Assembly: GCF_001571325.1 (NCBI RefSeq)
Contig: NZ_BCTO01000045.1
Location: 1-41,267, forward strand
From: Delftia tsuruhatensis NBRC 16741
Lineage (GTDB): Bacteria > Pseudomonadota > Gammaproteobacteria > Burkholderiales > Burkholderiaceae_C
Reading direction: 5' to 3'
Length of the DNA stretch: 41,267 bases
The notes below the pieces were generated by a model. The model was not told where the DNA came from and searched no databases. It saw only the letters and a list, made by a program, of their open reading frames with translations. The position numbers and the translations under genes are program-made. Positions 35,421 to 41,267 of the stretch are shown here, piece by piece. Position 1 is the stretch's first letter. Each line of letters opens with the position of its first letter.

Positions 35421-36218
35421 ATGACTATTGAGCTTGTCTTGCCAGGGGAGGCTGGCCGCAGAGCCGGGGTGAATGACAGCCGGCCCCGACCGGGAGGCGG
35501 TGCGGCGCGCCGCCTGGCGCCCGTGCTGGCGCTGCTGCTGACGGCGGGCTGCGCCGACACGCCCGCGCCGCGCGGCAAGGTGGAGGGCGCCTCGTTCGAG
35601 CCCAGCGAAATCGTGCAGTCCGACAGCAACCGCATGGCCACGCTGGCCATGAAGGAGAACCTGGACAGCCTGATGCGCATCATGGACAAGCTCTACCTGC
35701 GTAACCCCGCCGAGTGGAAGAAAACCGCCGAAAGCCGCGAGGCCGCATCCGCCTACGTGCGCATCGCCATCACCGAGCGCCAGCCCTGGGCCGACCTGCG
35801 CGGCGCCCAGGACGTGGCCTCGCTCTCGCTGGCGCTGCAGCCCGACTTCAAGGGCGACCGCGTGGCCGCCTTCGTCCATGCGCTGGCCGACACCATCATC
35901 ACGGCCCACGGCGGGCGCACCAGCTTCACCCTGGTCCATGGGCTGGACCCGCAGCTGATCTACAACGCCGCGCGCAACGTGGAAGTGGCCAACTGGATAC
36001 TCAACTCACGGCGCAATGCCGCTGGCGGGCCGCTGCTGCTGTCCAACCACCTGGGCGACGACGCGCGCAACCTGAGCTTCGAGCGCGAGATGGGCAAGAT
36101 CATCGGCCGGCTGGACCTGATCGCCAACTACACCACCGAGCGCTACAGGCGCTCCTTCATCGGCTACGGGCAGGGACTGGTGGCGGGACCCTTCATGCAG
36201 TTCCTGCCCGTGCGCTGA
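35421..36218 (+). CDS. Conserved beta-proteobacterial lipoprotein
   Basis: The frame encodes a lipoprotein with the lipobox LTAGC and a mature part of about 220 helical residues (MATLAMKENLDSLMRIMDKLYLRNPAEW, FKGDRVAAFVHALADTIITAHGG, LIYNAARNVEVANWILNSRR, then RLDLIANYTTERYRR). I recall similar lipoproteins from many beta-proteobacteria, with no known function. ATG 35421 gives a long 43-residue leader. A GTG at 35469 would give a typical 27-residue lipoprotein signal and may be the true start. Neither has a good ribosome site. It is monocistronic. Confidence 0.82.
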   Translation: MTIELVLPGEAGRRAGVNDSRPRPGGGAARRLAPVLALLLTAGCADTPAPRGKVEGASFEPSEIVQSDSNRMATLAMKENLDSLMRIMDKLYLRNPAEWKKTAESREAASAYVRIAITERQPWADLRGAQDVASLSLALQPDFKGDRVAAFVHALADTIITAHGGRTSFTLVHGLDPQLIYNAARNVEVANWILNSRRNAAGGPLLLSNHLGDDARNLSFEREMGKIIGRLDLIANYTTERYRRSFIGYGQGLVAGPFMQFLPVR

Positions 36219-36229
36219 GGCGGCAGGCG

Positions 36230-36565
36230 TCAGGACTCGTCACACAGAACGATGGTGACCAGAGCGGAGGTGTCTTCGATGGCGCGTACCGCATGCGCCA
36301 TGTTGGCCGGCAGGTGCATCAGCTGGCCGGCCTGCAGGGACTGGCGGCTTTCGCCGAGCATCACCTCCAGCTCGCCTTCCAGGCAATGCAGGCTGACGCT
36401 GCCAGGCACCTTGTGCGGCGGCAGCGACTGGCTGGCGCGCAGCACCACGCGGATGACCTCCATGTCCTGGGACTTGAACAGGGCACAGGTCCGGGCGCCC
36501 GCCAGCCGCGCACCAAACGGCAGGACATCGATGGCTTGAGCGGTCAGTGCAAAGGGGGTGGCCAT
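36230..36565 (-). CDS. Small cupin-domain protein
   Basis: The 111-residue product is a single cupin barrel: LPPHKVPGSVSLHCLEGELEVML, then LQAGQLMHLPANMAHAVRAIED. Metal residues are sparse compared with catalytic cupins (one His in the first motif and one in the second), so it could be a sensor or a metal-binding protein. The start at 36565 has GGAGG six bases before the ATG, one of the best ribosome sites in the window. It ends 12 bases after the convergent lipoprotein gene. Confidence 0.85.
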   Translation of the reverse strand: MATPFALTAQAIDVLPFGARLAGARTCALFKSQDMEVIRVVLRASQSLPPHKVPGSVSLHCLEGELEVMLGESRQSLQAGQLMHLPANMAHAVRAIEDTSALVTIVLCDES

Positions 36566-36665
36566 GGCGGACCTCCAGGCGTTGGCGGGCAATACTGCCA
36601 TTGTCCTCCGAAGCACCGCAATCCATCAACCGCAGCTGTGTGACAGCAGGGGCTTGTGCAGGGTT

Positions 36666-37118
36666 TCAGCCCGGCACGCTGGCCTCCACCAGCAGGGTCA
36701 GCAACTGCAGCGACTCCTGCCAGCCCAGGTGACAGGCCTCGGCGGGAATGACGGCGGGCACGCCTTCCTGGGTCACATCCATTTCAGTGCCGCAAAACAC
36801 CTCGCGCAGCGTGATGGTGGTGATAATCTCGCCAGGCAGTTGCGGGTCGTCGAAGCGGTCGGTATGGCGTACCAGCCGGCCAGGCTCCAGGTCCAGGAAC
36901 TCCCCGCCGAAGCCGCTGCGCCCGCCCGTGGACAGATTGACGAAGGCCATGCGGTAGCGCCCGCCGACCCGGGCGTCGAACTCGGGCACCTCGCAGATGT
37001 AGCCGTGGGGCGGCAGCCATTTTGCAAGGGCAGCGGCCGTGGTGAAGGCCTGGTACACGCGCTGCGGCGGCGCCTTGAGGACGCGGTGCAGCCGGATGGT
37101 GTGGACGGTGTGTGACAT
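36666..37118 (-). CDS. SRPBCC/AHSA1-family protein
   Basis: The 150-residue protein has the START-like fold pattern of the AHSA1 family: RVLKAPPQRVYQAFTTAAALAKWLPPHG, VGGRYRMAF, and a C-terminal helix (GWQESLQLLTLLVEA). These proteins bind hydrophobic ligands or act as Hsp90 co-chaperone-like domains. AAGGAG precedes the ATG. It is followed on the same strand by the cupin gene with a 100-base gap and is divergent from the Bug-protein operon. Confidence 0.9.
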   Translation of the reverse strand: MSHTVHTIRLHRVLKAPPQRVYQAFTTAAALAKWLPPHGYICEVPEFDARVGGRYRMAFVNLSTGGRSGFGGEFLDLEPGRLVRHTDRFDDPQLPGEIITTITLREVFCGTEMDVTQEGVPAVIPAEACHLGWQESLQLLTLLVEASVPG

Positions 37119-37212
37119 GCGGAACTCCTTGGCGTGGTGTCGTGCAAGGCTGCCAGCCTCGCACCGATGCAGTCCGTGTGCAAGAGGCGGGATCTGGAGG
37201 CTGAAGAGGGAT

Positions 37213-37271
37213 TCAATGATTCATAAATCGAATCCTTGCTTGGTTTTAAAGAATTGGACTTGAATCATTGA
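37213..37271. promoter_or_regulatory. Inverted repeat in the promoter of the CoA-transferase operon
   Basis: TCAATGATTC (37213-37222) and GAATCATTGA (37262-37271) are perfect 10-bp inverted copies separated by 39 bases. A smaller pair (GATTC/GAATC) overlaps the left arm. The AT-rich spacing between them suggests two operator sites for a looping regulator, 69 bases before the operon start. No regulator gene is adjacent. Confidence 0.5.
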
Positions 37272-37339
37272 CGCCCGCACCATGGCGGCGAGCGCTGGAT
37301 ACACAGCGCCGTTTTCCATAGGAAACAGGAGACAAGCAA

Positions 37340-38323
37340 ATGAAGCATTCCCCGTTGCGCAGGGCCCTGGCCCTTGGCGCTCTCAGTGCCATGGCCGTCG
37401 TTGCAGCGCCCGCTGCGCAGGCCCAGGGCAGCTATCCCTCCAACCCCATCACCCTGGTCGTGCCGTTCGCGGCCGGCAGTGGAACCGATGCCGTGGCGCG
37501 CGTGGTGGCTACCCGGCTGGGCGAGCGGCTCAAGCAGCCCGTGATCGTGGACAACAAGGCTGGTGCCAATGCCCAGATCGCCGCCAACCATGTCGCCAAG
37601 GCCAAGCCGGACGGCTACACGCTGTTCATGACCACCAACACCTCGCACTCGGCCAACCCCTGGCTGGTCAAGGGCCTGAAGTACGACCCCGTCAAGGATT
37701 TCACGCCCGTGGCGCGCGTGGGCGAGCTGCCGTTCGCGCTGCTGGTCCACCCCTCCGTTCCGGCCAAGACCGTGCAGGAACTCATCGACTACGCCAAGGC
37801 CAATCCCGACCGCCTGTCCTACGGCACGCCCAACAGCACCTCGCTGGTCGCCTCGGAAACCTTCAAGTACGTCACGCGCGCCCAGATCACTTCGGTGCCG
37901 TACAAGTCCAGCCCGCAGGCGCTGACCGACCTCATGGGCAACCAGATCCAGGTCTACGTGGCCGACCTGGGCTCGGCCTGGGGCACGATCAAGACCGACC
38001 GCGTTCGCACCCTGGCCGTCACGGCGGCCAAGGGTTCCACCTTGCTGCCCAATGTGCCGGCCATCGGCAAGACGCTGCCGGGCTTCGACATCACCTCATG
38101 GAACGGCATCTTCGGCCCGGCCGGGATGCCGGCCGAGATCACCGAGCGGCTGAACACCGAGCTGCAGGCCATCCTCAAGGACAAGGCCGTGCAGGAGCAA
38201 CTGGCCCAGGTCGGCTTCGAGGTCTGGCCCACGGCCACGCCCGCCGAGTTCGCCACCTATGTGAAGGACCAGATGGCCCGCTGGGGGCAACTGGTCAAGC
38301 AGGCCGGCATCGAGGCGCAGTGA
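37340..38323 (+). CDS. Bug-family (TctC-type) periplasmic substrate-binding protein
   Basis: The 327-residue protein has a signal peptide (MKHSPLRRALALGALSAMAVVAAPAAQA) and the Bug/TctC pattern: YPSNPITLVVPFAAGSGTDAVARVVA, VDNKAGANAQIAANHVAKAKPDGYT, and SWNGIFGPAGMPAEI. These proteins capture carboxylates for tripartite tricarboxylate transporters, many of whose membrane parts are unlinked. AGGAG precedes the ATG. It leads an operon with a CoA-transferase, a cupin and an acyl-CoA dehydrogenase, so its ligand is probably the acid those enzymes degrade. Confidence 0.95.
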   Translation: MKHSPLRRALALGALSAMAVVAAPAAQAQGSYPSNPITLVVPFAAGSGTDAVARVVATRLGERLKQPVIVDNKAGANAQIAANHVAKAKPDGYTLFMTTNTSHSANPWLVKGLKYDPVKDFTPVARVGELPFALLVHPSVPAKTVQELIDYAKANPDRLSYGTPNSTSLVASETFKYVTRAQITSVPYKSSPQALTDLMGNQIQVYVADLGSAWGTIKTDRVRTLAVTAAKGSTLLPNVPAIGKTLPGFDITSWNGIFGPAGMPAEITERLNTELQAILKDKAVQEQLAQVGFEVWPTATPAEFATYVKDQMARWGQLVKQAGIEAQ

Positions 38324-38334
38324 GGGAGACCGGC

Positions 38335-39639
38335 ATGCAAGAAGCGCAGCAGGGACAGCAAGGGCAGCAAGGCCCTCTTGCCGGCGTGAAGGTGCTGGAC
38401 ATGACCTCGGTGGTCATGGGCCCCTTTGCCACCCAGATCCTTGCGGGCCTGGGGGCCGAGGTGATCAAGGTCGAATCGCCCGAGGGCGACAACATGCGCC
38501 ACGTCGGCCCCATGCGCAACCCCGCCATGGGCCACATCTTCCTGCAGGCCAACCAGGGCAAGCGCTCCGTGGTGCTGGACCTCAAGCAGGGCGCCGCGCG
38601 CGAGGCCCTGCTGCGCCTGGCCGAAGGCTGCGACGTGCTGGTCAGCAACGTGCGGCCCCAGGCCATGGCGCGCCTGGGCCTGGCCTACGAGGACGTGGCA
38701 GCGCGCAACCCGCGCATCATCCACGTGAGCTGCTGCGGCTTCGACCAGCGCGGCCCCTACGCGGCCCGGCCCGCCTATGACGACCTCATCCAGGGCGCCA
38801 CCGGCGTGCCCTGGTTGGCGCAGCAATACGGTGGCGGCGAGCCGGCCTATGCCCCCATGACCCTGGGCGACCGCGTCACCGGCCTGCACGCGGTCTACGC
38901 CGTCACGGCCGCCCTCTATGCGCGCGAGAAGACCGGCAGGGGCCAGGCCGTGGTCGTGCCCATGTTCGAGGCCATGACCCAGTTCATCCTGGGCGACCAC
39001 ATGGCGGGCCTGTCGTTCGAGCCGCAGCTGGGCGGCCCCGGCTATGCGCGCCTGCTCACGGCCCACCGCAGGCCCTATCGCACCAGCGACGGCCACCTGT
39101 GCGTTCTCATCTACAACGACAAGCACTGGCACAGCTTCTTCAACGCCATAGGCCAGCCCGAGCGCATGGCCGAGCCCATCTTCGCCACCCACAGCCAGCG
39201 CGCGCTGCACATCGATGCCGTCTACGCCGAAGTCTCGCGGCTGATGGCAGGGCGCACCACCGCCGAATGGCGCACGCTACTGGACGCGGCCGACGTGCCC
39301 AACATGCCCATGGCCTCGCCCGAGGACCTGATCGCCGACCCCCAGCACCAGGCCACCGGCTTCGTGCATGAGATAGACCACCCCAGCGAAGGCCGGCTGC
39401 GCACCACGGCCAGCCCCACGCGCTGGAGCGCCACGCCGCCCGCAGAACGCGCCGCCCCCGCGCCGCGCCTGGGCGAACACACCCTGCAGGTGCTGCGCGA
39501 CGCGGGCCTGACCGAGGCCGAACTGGCCGCCCTGCAGGCCAGCCGCGCCTGCAGCCAGGCTGCCGCGCTGCAAGACGCCCCACCACAAACACAAGCACAA
39601 ACACAAACAGAAGGAAACCGCCCATGCCCCGCTACCTGA
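38335..39639 (+). CDS. CaiB/BaiF-family (class III) CoA-transferase
   Basis: The 434-residue protein has family signatures LAGVKVLDMTSVVMGPFATQILAGLGAEVIKVE, catalytic D149 (AYDDLIQGATG) and AALYAREKTGRGQ. It moves CoA from a donor to a free acid, activating it. GGGAG lies before the ATG at 38335. The C-terminal tail is a low-complexity Gln/Thr/Ala stretch encoded by a CA-rich repeat (about 39587-39610), beyond the usual domain. It overlaps the cupin gene by 16 bases. Partner and substrate are not evident from sequence. Confidence 0.94.
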   Translation: MQEAQQGQQGQQGPLAGVKVLDMTSVVMGPFATQILAGLGAEVIKVESPEGDNMRHVGPMRNPAMGHIFLQANQGKRSVVLDLKQGAAREALLRLAEGCDVLVSNVRPQAMARLGLAYEDVAARNPRIIHVSCCGFDQRGPYAARPAYDDLIQGATGVPWLAQQYGGGEPAYAPMTLGDRVTGLHAVYAVTAALYAREKTGRGQAVVVPMFEAMTQFILGDHMAGLSFEPQLGGPGYARLLTAHRRPYRTSDGHLCVLIYNDKHWHSFFNAIGQPERMAEPIFATHSQRALHIDAVYAEVSRLMAGRTTAEWRTLLDAADVPNMPMASPEDLIADPQHQATGFVHEIDHPSEGRLRTTASPTRWSATPPAERAAPAPRLGEHTLQVLRDAGLTEAELAALQASRACSQAAALQDAPPQTQAQTQTEGNRPCPAT

Positions 39640-40019
39640 TCCGTGAACAAGACGTGCCCGGCTACAGCCCCGCCAACCACCACGGCACCGTCAACCGGCG
39701 CCTGGTCAGTGCCGCCAACGTGGGCGCGCGCCACATGGAGCTGGTGCTGGGCACGCTGGAGCAGGGCGGCGGCGCGCTGCCCCATGCCCACCCCGGCATG
39801 GAGCAGGCCTGCTACCTGCTGGCCGGAACGGCCGAAGTGGAAATCGACACCCCGGACGGCAAGGAACGCTTTGCCATGCAGCCCGGCGACACCTGCTTCT
39901 TCCCCGAGGACTGCATGCACATCTTCCGCGTGACCAGCGCCGAGCCCGTGCGCCTGCTGGTCTTCTACAGCCCGCCGTACGGCGAGAACCCCGAGCGCGT
40001 GCGCCGGCCGGCAGCCTGA
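39624..40019 (+). CDS. Cupin-domain protein in catabolic operon
   Basis: The 131-residue protein is a cupin with a metal-site motif LPHAHPGMEQACYLLAG (two His and a Glu) and a second motif MQPGDTCFFPEDCMHIFRV. It is a small enzyme or binding protein of the dioxygenase/isomerase fold. GAAGGAAA precedes the ATG, which overlaps the CoA-transferase tail. Its location between an acid-activating CoA-transferase and an acyl-CoA dehydrogenase suggests a step on the same compound, but the reaction cannot be named. Confidence 0.88.
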   Translation: MPRYLIREQDVPGYSPANHHGTVNRRLVSAANVGARHMELVLGTLEQGGGALPHAHPGMEQACYLLAGTAEVEIDTPDGKERFAMQPGDTCFFPEDCMHIFRVTSAEPVRLLVFYSPPYGENPERVRRPAA

Positions 40020-40076
40020 GCGCCGTCACCCCACAGACACAACAAGCGAACAGCTACAAGCAACGGAGAACACACC

Positions 40077-41240
40077 ATGGACTTTCTGTGGAACGAAGAA
40101 CAGGAACAGATACGCGACGCCGTCGAGCGCGCCTGCGCACCCTTCGATGCCGACTACTGGCTGCGCAAGGACCATGAAGGCGGCTTCCCGCACGACTTCC
40201 ACAAGGCCCTGGCCGACGCGGGCTGGCTGGGCATTGCCATGCCCGAAGAGTTTGGCGGCGCAGGCCTGGGCATCAGCGAAGCGGCGCTGATGATGCACAC
40301 CATCTCGGCCACGGGCGCGGGCCTGTCGGGCGCCTCGGCCGTGCACATGAACATCTTCGGCCTGCACCCCGTCGTCGTCTTCGGCACGGACGAGCAAAAG
40401 CGCCGCTGGCTGCCCCCGCTGATCGCGGGCACGGACAAGGCCTGCTTCGGCGTCACCGAGCCCAATGCGGGCCTCAACACCCTCAAGCTGCAGACCCGCG
40501 CCGTGCGCGATGGCGACGTCTACGTGGTCCATGGCCAGAAAGTCTTCATCTCCACCGCCCAGGTCGCCAACAAGATCCTGCTGCTGGTACGCACCAAGCC
40601 CGTGGAAGAGTGCAAGGGCACGGAAGGCCTGAGCCTGTTCTACACCGACCTGGACCGCGAACGCATCGAAGTGCGCGAGATCGACAAGCTGGGCCGCAAA
40701 TGCGTGGACACCAACCAGCTGTTCATCGACGGCCTGCGCATCCCCGCCGAGGACCGTATCGGCGAAGAGGGCAAGGGCTTCTCGTACATCCTGCACGGCC
40801 TCAACCCCGAGCGCATCCTCATCGCGGCCGAGGCCGTGGGCCTGGGCCGCGCCGCCCTGGCGCGCGCCACCCAGTACGCCAAGGAGCGCGTGGTCTTCGA
40901 CCGCCCCATCGGCCAGAACCAGGGCATACAGCACCCGCTGGCCCAGGCCTGGATGGGGCTTGAGGCGGCCCACCTCATGGTGCAAAAGGCCGCCTTCCTC
41001 TACGACAGGGGCCTGCCCTGCGGCGCCGAGGCCAACGCCGCCAAGTACCTGGCAGCCGAAGCCTGCGCCAAGGCCTGCGAAACCGCCATCTTCACGCACG
41101 GCGGCATGGGCTACGCCAAGGAATACCACGTGGAGCGCTACATGCGCGAATCCTGGATCCCCCGCCTGGCGCCCGTCAGCCCGCAGCTCATCATGTGCTT
41201 CATCGCCGAAAAGGTATTGGGCTTGCCTAAATCGTATTGA
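40077..41240 (+). CDS. Acyl-CoA dehydrogenase (isovaleryl/long-chain-type catalytic base)
   Basis: The 387-residue flavoprotein has the family pattern: GWLGIAMPEEFGGAGLG, CFGVTEPNAGLNTLKLQTRA, GQKVFISTAQVANK, GRAALARATQYAKERVVFDRPIGQNQGIQHPLA, and HGGMGYAKEYHVERYMRES. The Glu usually found in the YEGT motif near the C terminus is absent (the region reads RLAPVSPQL). A Glu is instead present at position 245 (LNPERILIA), where isovaleryl- and long-chain acyl-CoA dehydrogenases carry their catalytic base. CGGAG lies before the ATG. It is the last gene of the operon in view. Confidence 0.94.
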   Translation: MDFLWNEEQEQIRDAVERACAPFDADYWLRKDHEGGFPHDFHKALADAGWLGIAMPEEFGGAGLGISEAALMMHTISATGAGLSGASAVHMNIFGLHPVVVFGTDEQKRRWLPPLIAGTDKACFGVTEPNAGLNTLKLQTRAVRDGDVYVVHGQKVFISTAQVANKILLLVRTKPVEECKGTEGLSLFYTDLDRERIEVREIDKLGRKCVDTNQLFIDGLRIPAEDRIGEEGKGFSYILHGLNPERILIAAEAVGLGRAALARATQYAKERVVFDRPIGQNQGIQHPLAQAWMGLEAAHLMVQKAAFLYDRGLPCGAEANAAKYLAAEACAKACETAIFTHGGMGYAKEYHVERYMRESWIPRLAPVSPQLIMCFIAEKVLGLPKSY

Positions 41241-41267
41241 CCCCTTGGTCGCTTCGCGCCTTCCCCC
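41241..41267. repeat. Possible Comamonadaceae intergenic REP-like repeat, truncated
   Basis: Directly after the stop comes CCCCTTGGTCGCTTCGCG followed by CCTTCCCCC, cut by the window end. It resembles short C-rich palindromic intergenic repeats I recall from Acidovorax and Delftia genomes. Only one partial copy is visible. Confidence 0.45.

Overview
The window looks like chromosome from a high-GC betaproteobacterium of the Comamonadaceae (Delftia-, Comamonas- or Acidovorax-like). The support is an IPTL-CTERM surface protein, a tripartite-tricarboxylate (Bug) binding protein, a monomeric plus a dimeric NADP-isocitrate dehydrogenase, and strongly GC-biased codon use that creates long antisense shadow frames. 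Genus is inferred from gene content only.

Positions 1-5.7 kb form a patchy, lower-GC accessory segment. It holds the 3' part of an HD-GYP signalling gene, an orphan small ORF, a small membrane-like protein, a SprB-repeat IPTL-CTERM surface protein, two diverged fragments of a phage small-terminase-like gene, and an unrecognised 379-residue orphan gene. Positions 5.8-13.1 kb on the minus strand carry an aliphatic amidase operon: GntP-type permease, leader terminator, amiE, a CbbQ/NorQ-type AAA+ protein (AmiB position), a CbbO/NorD-type VWA protein, amiC and amiR. The leader has a 17-bp-stem terminator and a hairpin with an A1/G4 hexaloop, as expected for control by the ANTAR protein AmiR. Positions 13.1-16.5 kb hold the monomeric icd with a palindromic promoter element, and a glycine-rich RRM protein.

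Positions 17.1-21.1 kb form a compact zinc-starvation operon behind a Zur-box-like palindrome: a zur-type regulator, a COG0523 zinc GTPase, folE2, the zinc-free L36 gene rpmJ2, a gamma-carbonic anhydrase and a second Fur paralog. Convergent to it (27.1-21.1 kb, minus) is a probable metal-uptake operon: DUF192, DUF2946, TonB-dependent siderophore receptor, PepSY membrane protein, MarR regulator and an AlkD-like protein.

From 27.2 kb come a small cationic secreted protein, the dimeric icd, a DsbA/FrnE-type thioredoxin-fold protein, a membrane-anchored retropepsin, a Tat-targeted class C beta-lactamase-fold hydrolase, selU/mnmH, a divergent LysE exporter/MocR regulator pair, a lipoprotein, a cupin and an SRPBCC protein. 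The window ends with a catabolic operon (Bug binding protein, CaiB CoA-transferase, cupin, acyl-CoA dehydrogenase) and a probable repeat cut by the window edge. I see no rRNA, tRNA, CRISPR array or intact insertion sequence. The best candidates for under-described biology are the MoxR-VWA pair inside the ami operon with its RNA leader, and the orphan gene at 4417-5556.
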